Counted from the stretch's first letter, positions 1 to 8,146 are shown. The stretch: DNA of 64,000 bases from an uncultured Lachnospiraceae bacterium (GCA_947626285.1 CANQRR010000012.1:1-64000); one strand, 5' to 3'. The notes: generated from the sequence alone by a model not told the origin. Made by a program: numbers and translations.

Positions 1-752
1 TTCTGCTCAGCGCCACGATAATGGTCTGCTATTTTCCGGATAACCGTATCCGCATAGTCTTTATATGTCGGGGGATCTCTGAACTGTTCCTTCAGTTCCG
101 GCTCAAGATCCCCGAACATTCCGCTCCCGATATCTATATATTCCAGAGGATAGCTGAAGCATGAACCCACAACTGCAAGAAGCTTGTCCGCCCTGGTTTT
201 CCAAGCCTCCAGCCCGCGGGCCCTGCTGATGTGGAAATGTATCCCGTTTACCGAAATGTTCGGTTCCCGGTCCAGCATATCCACCGCCTTCTTAAAGTCC
301 CCATTTTCCAGATCAAACCCAAATCTCGAATGAAGTTCGTTTCCTATATCAAAGTTTACCCGTACCGCCACTTTGAAATTCTGTCCCCGGTTCCGCTTTG
401 CAAGGGATATCGTCCGCATAAGATCCAGCCGGTTATCTATATGCAGATGCCCTCCGGAGAGAAGGCATTCCTCAAGCATCTTCCCCTTTCCAGGACCATT
501 ATATAAAATCCGGTCATCAGGAAATCCCAGTCTTCGTGCCAGCTGGTATTCCATATCCGAAACAACTTCCGCATAGCCACCCAGCTCCTTTACAATTCCG
601 CATACGGCGGGTGTATAGTTTGTCTTGAAGGAATACGCGATCCGATAATATGGATAGACTGCTTTGAATGTGTCTTCCAGCTCATGATAATTCTCTATAA
701 ATTGGTCTGCATAGAACACATAGTATGGGGTTTTTAATCCGGCTGTGAGCAT
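1..752 (-). CDS. Fold-type III PLP-dependent decarboxylase (diaminopimelate/ornithine decarboxylase-like), partial
   Basis: The ORF track omits this gene because its 3' end lies beyond the left edge. The minus strand reads without a stop from an ATG at 752 to base 1 (about 250 residues). The N-terminus contains AYSFKTNY, where the Lys matches the PLP-binding Lys of the alanine racemase/DapDC fold. Further along come RFGF, GIHFHIS and DIGSGMFG, which match the phosphate- and cofactor-binding loops of LysA-like decarboxylases. The substrate cannot be told from the sequence; lysine-pathway LysA, an amino-acid decarboxylase and a natural-product enzyme are all possible. It is the last visible gene of the LoaP-headed minus-strand cluster, 49 bases after the symporter, so it probably supplies an amine or amino acid to that pathway (inference). 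Confidence 0.8.
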   Translation of the reverse strand, partial: MLTAGLKTPYYVFYADQFIENYHELEDTFKAVYPYYRIAYSFKTNYTPAVCGIVKELGGYAEVVSDMEYQLARRLGFPDDRILYNGPGKGKMLEECLLSGGHLHIDNRLDLMRTISLAKRNRGQNFKVAVRVNFDIGNELHSRFGFDLENGDFKKAVDMLDREPNISVNGIHFHISRARGLEAWKTRADKLLAVVGSCFSYPLEYIDIGSGMFGDLEPELKEQFRDPPTYKDYADTVIRKIADHYRGAEQ

Positions 753-801
753 AGTAACCCTGTCCCTATTCCCAGTTTCTGTATCCTTTTGCGTTTATTG
801 T

Positions 802-2398
802 TTATCGTTTCGCCATCATTACCGGGCATGCCCATACCGAAAGGAGAACTCCTGCAACAACAATTCCAAGCAAAACGGTTAATTTTAAATAGGTCCTTGT
901 TTTCCTGACCTCAATAACATCCTTTTCCTCTTCAGGAATGAGAAACAGCTGTTTTCTGGCATTTTTCTCTTCTTCTGTTACACTGGTCATCATAGAGCCC
1001 GTCACCAGTGCAATTATATTCACAACGATACCCACAACTGTCGGGTCCAAAAAGACCGGCAATGCTGCCCCTGTCAGGGATGTATAGAGTTTCACAGAAA
1101 AGCAGGCGATAAACCCGGCGAGCATACCGCAGAACGCCCCTGTTTTGGTTACACGTTTACTTAGGATACTCGCTACAGCTACTGGCATCCAGGAACTTGC
1201 CACAATGGATCCGCCAAAAAACATGATCCAAAAAATCTGCGGCGGATTAAATATCGCAAGCAACAGCACAAGCACACTCACTACTGTCATGGTGATCCGC
1301 CCGATCCGAATGGTGTTACCCTTTCCTTTGCATATATCATTGGCAACTGAGGAGCCAATCAACGACAGAAACGTTGTTGCGGAGGATATCCCGGCTGCCA
1401 GGACACCTGTCAGCATTACGATCCCAAGTCCCTTTGGAAGGACATTCATCGAAGCCCATATTAAAACATGAGATGCCGATCCCAAATTGGGATTCAGCAG
1501 GTTCACAGTTACGGCCGACATTCCGACCAGAAGTTCCAGAAAGAAAATGCCCAATGCCGAATATAAAGAAGAGCGCACTACCACATGCTCATTTTTTGCC
1601 ATCAGATATCTGCTTGACTGCCACGGACCTACCATGCATACAGACATCCATACGATCCCATATACGATTCCCCACACGACATTCGTAGCCCCGTTTGAAT
1701 ATAAGTAGTTTGTGTTCCCGCCCCAGGAGAGAAGTCCGGTTTTGTCCCCCCCCCTGTACATAATTTACGAGCCTGTCAACGATGCTGAACCAGCCGCCTG
1801 CCCGATTTGTTATAAGCAATGCCCCCACTATCAAGCCAATGGTAAAAAAAGCAAACATAATCGTGTCTGTGATAAGCACCCCTGCTGCGCCAGATGTGAC
1901 TGATACAAGTAAAAAAACAACCAGCGCAAGGAAAATGCACAGGTTGTAATCGACCCCGGTGACAACGTTCATAAGGGTTCCGATTCCCTGCATGATCGAC
2001 AGCAGGTAAACAGTCATTGTGACAATGGCAGTAACTGTAGCAAGTTTTCTCATTCTTTCCGAACAGAACCGTTTCCCAAAAAATTCAGGAATGGTCAGAA
2101 CTTTGCTCCTTCTCAGGTATCTTCCAAAGAAAACAGCACCGTATATATAGCCTGTCACCTGCATGGTAGCAAGTATCGTCATGGGGGAAAACAATCCACT
2201 GTAATACTCCCCCGCATCCCCCATAAACATGCCTGTACTTGCATAAGACGCAATCATAGAACCTACAATCAAAAGCAATGGGGCTCTTCTTCCAGCCACA
2301 TAAAAGTCGTTAGCATCCTTCACTTTCCTGCTGATCAGGAATCCAGCAACAATATAAATCAGAAAGGATACACACATACCCATAAAATAAATATTCAT
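802..2398 (-). pseudogene. Sodium:solute symporter (SSS family), frameshifted at a G9 tract
   Basis: Two overlapping ORFs, 1589..2398 and 802..1761, are the N- and C-terminal parts of one SSS-family symporter. The first carries the N-terminal helices and the family-typical YVAGRR and IPEFFGKRF segments. The second starts in mid-protein with DKTGLLSWGG and continues through the remaining helices (for example GVLAAGISSATTFLS). The break falls at a run of nine C on the plus strand (1746..1754), G9 in the coding strand. Eight G would restore one frame of about 530 residues, a normal SSS length. Both halves are otherwise intact, so this may be a recent mutation, a phase-variable switch, or a base-calling error. 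The start at 2398 overlaps the stop of a small membrane-protein gene, so the two are probably translationally coupled. Confidence 0.85.
1746..1754 (-). repeat. Homopolymer tract (G9 in the coding strand) at the symporter frameshift
   Basis: Nine consecutive C on the plus strand sit exactly where the symporter reading frame switches. Loss of one base joins the two frames in register. Long G tracts inside coding regions are typical sites of slipped-strand mispairing and also of sequencing error. Confidence 0.9.
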
Positions 2399-2499
2399 TA
2401 CATCTTCTCCCTGTCCTCATCCCTACCCATATATACATAACAAATTATTCCGGATACCATCACCCAAATTCCCAATCCAACCGCCAGTACCGCTTCCAT
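2398..2499 (-). CDS. Small single-helix membrane protein coupled to the symporter (symporter accessory-type)
   Basis: This 33-residue ORF is too short for the ORF track. It begins at ATG 2499 after an AAAGGCGG-like Shine-Dalgarno and ends at a TAA that overlaps the symporter ATG (TAATG). It encodes one hydrophobic helix (GIWVMVSGIICYVYMG) followed by a short charged tail (RDEDREK). Small membrane proteins translated just ahead of SSS symporters are known in Firmicutes and are thought to be accessory subunits. The stop-start overlap implies stoichiometric coupling. The exact role is inferred from position only. Confidence 0.65.
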   Translation of the reverse strand: MEAVLAVGLGIWVMVSGIICYVYMGRDEDREKM

Positions 2500-2519
2500 T
2501 GCTAATCATACCGCCTTTC

Positions 2520-3647
2520 TTAATGCCGCATTCTTGTGAGCTTATACCACATAAATGAAAAGAATGGAAAGTAATCTTTCCGTCCCCGATAAAGCTTCGC
2601 GTTCACATTTTTGTATTGTTTCATCCATTCCTTATGGCTGAGCATGCCTGTTTTAACCCTTACATCATAATCAAAGCATTCTGCCATCGTTGTAAAACCA
2701 TCCGGAATTTTCTTGTAACAGTCTTCCGGAATTTTACCCTGTAACATGGCTTCACACCATAGGGTCACATCAGGCATTCCCGCAACCGTAGTAGACCACC
2801 CATTTACAGTGTTTCGAAAATTGATTTCAAGGAAATACAGCTTTCCATCTTCACTGACCATAAATTCAAACTCAAAGATTCCCTCAAAACCGATTTCTGA
2901 TATCATTGCGGAGGCTTTCCGGATAAACTCCCGATCTTCAACATTTTTGTTAACCCAAAATGGGGCGTATTTATCCGGAATATGGTAAACCTCATTATTT
3001 TGCATACTAAAAAATACATCCTGTCCGTGTTTCACACTGAATCCTTCATATGACTGCTCATCCGTCTTTTGGATATATTCCTGTAGCAAAATTGATGCAC
3101 TATGGATATTCTTATAAGCCTCTCTTAATTCTTCTTCATTGTTACAGACAAACACTATATTTTTCCATTCCAGTCCAAAGGAATTGATCGCTTTTGTGAT
3201 CACCGGATACTTAATGTCATTTGGGATTTCTCCCGTTTGAACCTTCCATGTCCTTGGAATTGAAAAGCCATGTTTGACCGCCAGAGCACAAATCTCATCT
3301 TTATTCATATATTTCCTGATATTCCCCGCTGCCCCAGCATTATAAAATATAAAGTAATCTTTCAGCTCATCATAATGCTTGTCCAGCGTCATGACCGTCA
3401 CGTCATCACCTGTCAGGATGAAAGATTTTTCCCCATTTTTTCGAGCAAACTTTGATAATATCAGTTCTATCCCTGCTTCCGGATTATCAACATAGTACTT
3501 TTCTTTTACATACCTGCTTCTGCCTACCAGGCGCGGCTCACTTTTTACAACCACAACAATCGGTCGAATTCCAGCTTCCCCCAACGTTCGAACAATCCCT
3601 AACGGATTGTAATGATCTTTGCTCACAAAAACTATATATTTACGCAT
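2520..3647 (-). CDS. ATP-grasp domain ligase of unknown substrate
   Basis: This 375-residue protein has the ATP-grasp layout. The N-terminus is Rossmann-like (KYIVFVSKDHYNPLGIVRTL). The central part has an ATP-binding Lys region (YPVITKAINS), a hinge (ILLQEYI), and the metal-binding acidic segment near residues 255-280 (FEFEFMVSEDG, LEINFRNT). These enzymes activate a carboxylate as acyl-phosphate and join it to an amine or thiol; this family is often found in glycan and natural-product clusters. The neighbours are a PIG-L deacetylase, which makes free amino sugars, and a PLP decarboxylase. Ligation of an amino acid to an amino sugar is therefore a reasonable hypothesis, but the sequence does not fix the substrate. 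The C-terminal 60 residues are basic and aromatic, possibly membrane-associated. Confidence 0.8.
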   Translation of the reverse strand: MRKYIVFVSKDHYNPLGIVRTLGEAGIRPIVVVVKSEPRLVGRSRYVKEKYYVDNPEAGIELILSKFARKNGEKSFILTGDDVTVMTLDKHYDELKDYFIFYNAGAAGNIRKYMNKDEICALAVKHGFSIPRTWKVQTGEIPNDIKYPVITKAINSFGLEWKNIVFVCNNEEELREAYKNIHSASILLQEYIQKTDEQSYEGFSVKHGQDVFFSMQNNEVYHIPDKYAPFWVNKNVEDREFIRKASAMISEIGFEGIFEFEFMVSEDGKLYFLEINFRNTVNGWSTTVAGMPDVTLWCEAMLQGKIPEDCYKKIPDGFTTMAECFDYDVRVKTGMLSHKEWMKQYKNVNAKLYRGRKDYFPFFSFMWYKLTRMRH

Positions 3648-3678
3648 CCCGTATCCCTTAATTCCCTTATTATTTCGC

Positions 3679-4329
3679 TTATCTTGTTTCCCACTCCCTT
3701 ATGACTGCTTCAGGAATGTCTATTGTCTCCCTGTACCTATTAAGATGTGGGCGGTCATCCGCGCCATAATCCGTTTTCAGCCTGTCTGATAATATTTTAA
3801 ACGTAGACAAAACCACTCTGACATCCATAAGGAATGTCACATGCTCCGCATAATAGATCTCATACTTAAACTGGGTCTCCCAGTCACATGTGGCTGTCCC
3901 GCCCACCCCGTCAGGCGGGATCAGCCCTCCACGGACCTGGTGGCGTTTTCTTTCTTCCGGGTAGAAATACGGTCCATAATAAGTCGGAAGCGGACGCGGC
4001 CCCACAAAGGACATATCCCCTTTTAGAATGGAGAAAAGTTCAGGAAGTTCGTCTAAAGAAGAGGATCTCAATAAAATGCCAAACTTCGTAAGACGGTCCT
4101 TCTCCGGTAATAAATTCCCGTTCTCGTCTTTTGCGTCTGTCATCGACCTGAATTTATAAAGCGTAAATGCTTTTTCATCTTTACCAATTCTCCGCTGGCT
4201 GAACAGTATAGGGGAGCCCATGTTCCAAAAAACGCAGATGCCAAGTACGACATACACCGGAAGCAGAACCAAAATCGCAACCAGGGATATCACGATGTCA
4301 AACAGCCGCTTTATATATTTCCGGTACAT
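3679..4329 (-). CDS. Initiating sugar-1-phosphate transferase (PglC/bacterial sugar transferase family)
   Basis: This 216-residue protein is a short monotopic phosphoglycosyl transferase. It has one N-terminal hydrophobic re-entrant segment (LFDIVISLVAILVLLPVYVVL), the basic KFRSM motif near residue 60, and the catalytic Asp-Glu pair in SLDELPEL followed by GDMSFVGPRP. The family moves a sugar-1-phosphate from a nucleotide sugar to undecaprenyl phosphate, starting capsule, EPS or glycoprotein-glycan assembly at the cytoplasmic membrane. The size, near 200 residues, matches PglC rather than the larger WbaP type. It sits 31 bases upstream of the ATP-grasp gene in the same cluster. Confidence 0.92.
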   Translation of the reverse strand: MYRKYIKRLFDIVISLVAILVLLPVYVVLGICVFWNMGSPILFSQRRIGKDEKAFTLYKFRSMTDAKDENGNLLPEKDRLTKFGILLRSSSLDELPELFSILKGDMSFVGPRPLPTYYGPYFYPEERKRHQVRGGLIPPDGVGGTATCDWETQFKYEIYYAEHVTFLMDVRVVLSTFKILSDRLKTDYGADDRPHLNRYRETIDIPEAVIREWETR

Positions 4330-4354
4330 CTCTTCTCCTCATCCGGCGGTCAGC

Positions 4355-5026
4355 CTATAACGCGCTGAACACACACTCAAATGCTTCCGCGTAATCGCAG
4401 CCGGCTTCTGCCCCTCGGTAGGCCGCAAGACCGGTGATTGCTTCCTCGGAGCGCGGATGCGGGTATTTACGCATAACGCCTGTATACGCGGCCAGGGCGT
4501 TAAGTTTTATATCCAGGCCCCTTTTCCCGATCTCCACAAAATAGTTTGGCAGGAAACGGTTTGCTGAGGAATTCAAGGACCACTCCGTACTCGATGGGAC
4601 CTCCATATACATCAAAAGTTTCAAGGCCGGAACGCCTTCCTTCCGCTGGAACAATCTGGAGGCTGCCTGGGCTGCCCTGCTTGTTTCCTGATGGTCTATG
4701 TTCGTATCGGAAGGATGATGGGTAACGATCCCTTCCGCCTGCCATTCCTCTATGCAGGATTCAATGAATCTCACCAGATCCAGGTGCGGGACCGTGTTCA
4801 TTTTGATATTTGGGAAATCCGCATGATATACCTTAGCGATCCCCAGCAGGGACATCGCTTTCGCCTCATCTTCCTGCAAAGTCGCCGAGAGATTTTGCCT
4901 GGCTGCCGCATGTCCACTCATGACGGCAATCGCCACCTTGTGTCCCTGTTCAATGAGCTTGCGTATGGTCGCACCGGCCCCTAAAACTTCGTCATCCGGA
5001 TGCGCTACTACTATCAGATAATTCAT
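4355..5026 (-). CDS. PIG-L/LmbE family zinc N-deacetylase
   Basis: The start at 5026 (MNYLIVVAHPDDE) is preferred over the track start because AAAGGA precedes it at good spacing. The N-terminal AHPDDE motif carries the metal-binding His-Asp-Asp and the THHPSDTNIDHQ segment supplies the second metal His. This is the signature of GlcNAc-type deacetylases (MshB, BshB, PIG-L). The protein is 223 residues, normal for the family, cytoplasmic, with no signal peptide. It lies between the LoaP antiterminator and the sugar transferase. It probably removes an acetyl group from a GlcNAc-containing or nucleotide-sugar intermediate of the cluster product; the exact substrate is inference. Confidence 0.9.
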   Translation of the reverse strand: MNYLIVVAHPDDEVLGAGATIRKLIEQGHKVAIAVMSGHAAARQNLSATLQEDEAKAMSLLGIAKVYHADFPNIKMNTVPHLDLVRFIESCIEEWQAEGIVTHHPSDTNIDHQETSRAAQAASRLFQRKEGVPALKLLMYMEVPSSTEWSLNSSANRFLPNYFVEIGKRGLDIKLNALAAYTGVMRKYPHPRSEEAITGLAAYRGAEAGCDYAEAFECVFSAL

Positions 5027-5097
5027 AGCCAGATTCCTTTCAATCAATTAGAAGCCCCAAAATGTCAGCCTTTCTTTTTGAAATGAATTTTCCCACT

Positions 5098-5790
5098 CTA
5101 CGCCGACGCATAGCCTCTCTGCACTTTGTTCTCCTGCGGGACCACCGCCACATGCCTCAGGACCCGGTACACATTCTTCCCGGTCTCGTCCTTCGTGATC
5201 TCCAGCACGCCGTAGTGCCCTGTCCCCGGCGGCGGTGCGATGACTGCTTTCCCGTGATAGAGCATCTCCACGTCCACATCATCCTTCACCAGTATCCCCA
5301 GCGGCAGCACCGTGTCCTCGCCCCAGAGTTCCCTGCGGACTTTGGCGAAACGACTGGCGAAACGGACCCTCTCGACACCGTCCAGAAGGTATTCCAGGGG
5401 ACCGTAGACCCGGTAACTGTCCCCCTCCGCCGTCTCACGGATCATGTAGGAGACCGGCACGGTATGGTCCTTCCCTGAGATCACCTCAAGGAGCTGCGCA
5501 TCCTGCTCCGGCAGCGGGAACATGCTCAGGTAGCCTGTCGAGATCAGTTTCCATATGGCCGGGATCTTCTCCAACCGCCGAAAAAGCGGCTCCGTGTCCC
5601 TGCAGGTCAGGAAGACGCAACCGGGAAACAAAACCTCCGGTTCGATCCGGTTCAGCTGCTGTTTCCGCAGGTTCCGCTCGTTATAGATGACGAAAACGTC
5701 ATCATACAGAAAAGGCGGAACAGTGCGCCGTATCTCCTTCACCAGCGCTTCCTCTCCGCCATACCATGTCTTCAGTTTGTACCAGAGCAT
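5098..5790 (-). CDS. loaP: LoaP/NusG-family processive antiterminator
   Basis: The start at 5790 (MLWYKLKTWYGGEE) follows a GGAGG Shine-Dalgarno; the track start is 48 codons upstream. The first ~110 residues are a NusG N-terminal domain (PEVLFPGCVFLTC is the usual FPGY/VF core). A divergent KOW region follows (EGDSYRVYGPLEYLLDG, then an R..K run and ELWGEDTVLPLGI). The C-terminus has an extra ~50 residues (PPPGTGHYGVLEI) not usual in NusG. The normal nusG is present elsewhere (26904..27419), so this is a paralogue. LoaP proteins are encoded at the head of polysaccharide or antibiotic operons and help RNA polymerase read through terminators in them. Position as first gene of the minus-strand cluster fits that role. 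A generic NusG-like regulator remains possible. Confidence 0.75.
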   Translation of the reverse strand: MLWYKLKTWYGGEEALVKEIRRTVPPFLYDDVFVIYNERNLRKQQLNRIEPEVLFPGCVFLTCRDTEPLFRRLEKIPAIWKLISTGYLSMFPLPEQDAQLLEVISGKDHTVPVSYMIRETAEGDSYRVYGPLEYLLDGVERVRFASRFAKVRRELWGEDTVLPLGILVKDDVDVEMLYHGKAVIAPPPGTGHYGVLEITKDETGKNVYRVLRHVAVVPQENKVQRGYASA

Positions 5791-6135
5791 CCGATTGCCT
5801 CCTTCCATCCGGCCTGATGCCTGTAAATCCCTGTAAATCTTTACAAATTTATGCAAATATCTGTAGCACAACACAGCCACCGTCCAATACCGCTCTCCTG
5901 TCCTGAAACGGTCATTAGGGGTAGGCTCCGCCATTCCGTCCCGTCCTTCCGGTCGGCTCGGATGCCTGCTGCCCCATGAAATATGCCGGAGCGTTACATA
6001 AAAACTTGTCCGGCATATGCGGTGGCCGCTATGACCCCTTTCCGAAAAACGTCGCCTCTGGGCTCACGTATCCCATCCAGGTTTTCATCTGATAAAACAA
6101 TCGTCCGGCTGTCAGGAAATACTGATGATAGAGTG

Positions 6136-6167
6136 TGTCGTAGAGTTGGATACTCTACGACATTCTT
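6136..6167 (+). repeat. Palindromic 32-bp repeat, copy 1 (11-bp arms, 5-nt loop)
   Basis: The arms TGTCGTAGAGT and ACTCTACGACA flank the loop TGGAT, followed by TTCTT. An identical 32-bp copy lies inverted at 6334..6365. The match covers the loop and one flank, not only the arms. It could be a dimer-binding operator, an RNA hairpin in the loaP leader, or the end of a small mobile element. Confidence 0.85.
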
Positions 6168-6280
6168 CATTTAAATACATGGCCGCAAACCTACATAAAT
6201 ACGTACTTCTATATGAAAAATGGATTCGTGAACCCGGCGTTTTCTACAAAGTATAAGGAGATGTTTTTCGGCGAATAATA

Positions 6281-6309
6281 TTGACAAAATGCGCATTCTT
6301 TTGTACAAT
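6281..6309 (+). promoter_or_regulatory. Sigma-A type promoter P1 (TTGACA-N17-TACAAT)
   Basis: Perfect -35 TTGACA at 6281..6286 and -10 TACAAT at 6304..6309 with a 17-bp spacer. The predicted transcript starts near 6316 and runs through repeat copy 2, which would form a hairpin in the 5' leader of the SGNH gene. Confidence 0.75.
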
Positions 6310-6333
6310 GCCTATGATAAATGTTTCGGCAAT

Positions 6334-6365
6334 AAGAATGTCGTAGAGTATCCAACTCTACGACA
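6334..6365 (-). repeat. Palindromic 32-bp repeat, copy 2 (inverted)
   Basis: Exact reverse complement of 6136..6167, with arms TGTCGTAGAGT/ACTCTACGACA and loop ATCCA. It sits between promoters P1 and P2, about 26 bp upstream of the P2 -35 box. No T-run follows, so it is a poor intrinsic terminator and better suited to an operator or leader hairpin. Confidence 0.85.
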
Positions 6366-6391
6366 TTTTGCGTTTCCGTGTGCCTTTGTGC

Positions 6392-6419
6392 TTGACTTTG
6401 TTTCCCAATATTATATAAT
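6392..6419 (+). promoter_or_regulatory. Sigma-A type promoter P2 (TTGACT-N16-TATAAT)
   Basis: -35 TTGACT at 6392..6397 and consensus -10 TATAAT at 6414..6419, in an AT-rich stretch about 50 bp before the SGNH hydrolase gene. It is the more proximal of two tandem promoters. Confidence 0.75.
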
Positions 6420-6476
6420 ATTATTTTATGGTGATTTAGATAGAATGAATCGGATTCACAGGAGATAATGCCAACC

Positions 6477-7529
6477 ATGAAACCACAAAAGCGCAGACGC
6501 AAAAGAAGGCGGGACAGACTCGTCCTGAACCTTTTGATCCTAGTCACTCTGGTGCTTGTCGTCTTCGAGGGGAAACTGATCTACACGATGTTCACTCATC
6601 GTTCCTCTTTGACGGAAGCGCGTGCCACGAATTCTTCCGGCACGGCGGTCTCGTCCGGCGGTTCGGTCGTGGAGTCTGAGCCGGAGCGCCGTCAGCCCGC
6701 GGTCTCTCTTCCGGAAGTCACGGACGGCGCGTACGGAGAGATGGTGCTTGCCGGCCTTCCGGAGAAGCTGAGCGCGACGGTTCGCGAGACGGAGCCTGAG
6801 ACATTGCCTACCGTTTCGGATCCGGACAGCCCGGCGATCGTCCCGAAGTCGGATACTTCCGTCGACGATTCCTATTTCGCGGATGCCGTGTTCATCGGCG
6901 ATTCCCGGATGGAGGGCTTCCGCAATGCATCCGGCATCACACAGGGGCGCTTCTTCACGAGCGTGGGCATGTCCCTCTCTTCGATGAAGAGCGATCCGGT
7001 TATTTCTACTCCGGATGGCAATATCACGGTTGCCGCCGCGCTCTCTGGCGGCAGTTACCGCAAAATCTACATCATGCTCGGCACCAACGATCTGGGCGAG
7101 TACAACTGGGATTCATTCCGGGAAGGGTTTATCGCGACTATGGACCGCTTTCGGGAGATCCAGCCGGATGCGATCATCTACGTGTGCAGTGTGATCTATG
7201 TAGACGAGTCGCGCGCGGCCTCCACAGAATATGTCAACAACGCAAACGTCGACAAGATCAATTCGATCCTGCTGGACATCTGTGAGGAAGAAGACTACTA
7301 CTATCTTGACCTCAACGAGATCCTGTCCAACGGCTACGGTTCGCTGATCGACGGGGCTTCCAGCGACGGGGTCCATCTGTACGCGGAATATTGCGAGCAG
7401 ATGCTCAACTACCTGAAGAGCCATTACATAGAGGTGCCGGAGTCCGACGAACCGGAAAGCGGTGGTGTGACTGCCGCCGAGACGGAGTCCGAATCAGAGA
7501 CAGACGGCGCGGGCGGCAGCGAAGCATGA
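6477..7529 (+). CDS. Membrane-anchored SGNH/GDSL hydrolase
   Basis: The start at 6477 gives GGAGA an 11-nt spacing; the track ATG at 6468 is only 2 nt from it. The product (350 residues) starts with a very basic stretch (RRRKRRRD), then one transmembrane helix (LVLNLLILVTLVLVVFEG). A ~90-residue Ser/Thr/Glu-rich linker follows, then an extracellular SGNH domain. Block I is FIGDSRMEG, block III is MLGTNDLGEY, and the catalytic Asp-His pair is DGVHL. The C-terminal tail is acidic (ETESESETDG). The family includes lipases and carbohydrate esterases such as glycan O-acetylesterases, so it probably edits cell-envelope glycans (inference). The gene is followed after 56 bp by a small lipoprotein gene, and tandem promoters precede it. 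Confidence 0.85.
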   Translation: MKPQKRRRKRRRDRLVLNLLILVTLVLVVFEGKLIYTMFTHRSSLTEARATNSSGTAVSSGGSVVESEPERRQPAVSLPEVTDGAYGEMVLAGLPEKLSATVRETEPETLPTVSDPDSPAIVPKSDTSVDDSYFADAVFIGDSRMEGFRNASGITQGRFFTSVGMSLSSMKSDPVISTPDGNITVAAALSGGSYRKIYIMLGTNDLGEYNWDSFREGFIATMDRFREIQPDAIIYVCSVIYVDESRAASTEYVNNANVDKINSILLDICEEEDYYYLDLNEILSNGYGSLIDGASSDGVHLYAEYCEQMLNYLKSHYIEVPESDEPESGGVTAAETESESETDGAGGSEA

Positions 7530-7585
7530 GCAATAAGATATATCTGAGGCTGCCGCTTTGTATGAATGAAGGGAGATAAATAATT

Positions 7586-8053
7586 ATGAAGAAAATGACA
7601 CTATTCCTCTGCGCGGCGGTTGCGGCGCTCAGCCTGACGGCTTGCGGAGGCAAGAAAGAAAAAGAAGTATCGGTCGATGTGCCGAAGCTCGCAGACGAGC
7701 TCTTGGGTACCGTCACCTCCGATCAGCTCACGGAGACGGCGTCGGATATGCTTGCGTCGATCTACTTCTATGAGCCGGACGATGTCGCGTCTGCCGTGGC
7801 TTACGCGAGCTCCGGGGCGACCGCCTGTGAGGTGGCTGTGATTCAGTCGAAGGACTCCGGAAACACAGATGAGATCGAGAAGCTGTTTCAGACCAGAGTC
7901 GACAATCAGTCCGCGCTGTACGCCTCCTACAATGAGGGTGAGGTCGCGAAGCTCGACGACGCGATCATCGAGAGCGCCGGTGCCTACACAGTGCTTTGCG
8001 TCTGCGACGATCCGGATGCGGCGAAAAAGATCCTTGAGGGCTACGGATTCTGA
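7586..8053 (+). CDS. Small lipoprotein, DUF4358-like
   Basis: This 155-residue protein begins with a lipoprotein signal peptide whose lipobox LTAC places the modified Cys near residue 20. It is followed by a charged GKKEKE linker. The remaining domain (KLADELLGTV... SASDMLASIYFYEPDD... YTVLCVCDDPDAAKKIL) matches what I recall of DUF4358, a common Clostridia lipoprotein domain of unknown function. It follows the SGNH hydrolase with its own AAGGGAGA Shine-Dalgarno and no visible terminator between them, so the two are probably cotranscribed and act together at the outer face of the membrane. Confidence 0.75.
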   Translation: MKKMTLFLCAAVAALSLTACGGKKEKEVSVDVPKLADELLGTVTSDQLTETASDMLASIYFYEPDDVASAVAYASSGATACEVAVIQSKDSGNTDEIEKLFQTRVDNQSALYASYNEGEVAKLDDAIIESAGAYTVLCVCDDPDAAKKILEGYGF

Positions 8054-8146
8054 TATCGGCAGTATTTCAGAGAAAGAGCGCGTCACATATTTGTTTGGGA
8101 ATGGTACCGGGCAGATACGCGGCGCGCTTTTCTTTACGGTTTCCGA

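Larger units (their letters stand above)
5791..6476. other. 686-bp intergenic region between divergent loaP and SGNH genes
   Basis: No credible gene is seen. It contains two opposed copies of a palindromic repeat (6136..6167 and 6334..6365), two good plus-strand promoters, and an AT-rich stretch. On the minus strand it forms the loaP leader, where a LoaP target hairpin would be expected. The leader also has short direct repeats of TTTGTAAAGATTTACAGGGATTTACAGG type just before loaP, written here as overlapping pieces; their role is unknown. Confidence 0.6.

Noticed and set aside
6209-6547. 112-aa minus-strand ORF in the loaP/SGNH intergenic region
   Set aside because: It crosses both plus-strand promoters, a palindromic repeat and the SGNH start, and has no Shine-Dalgarno or family resemblance.
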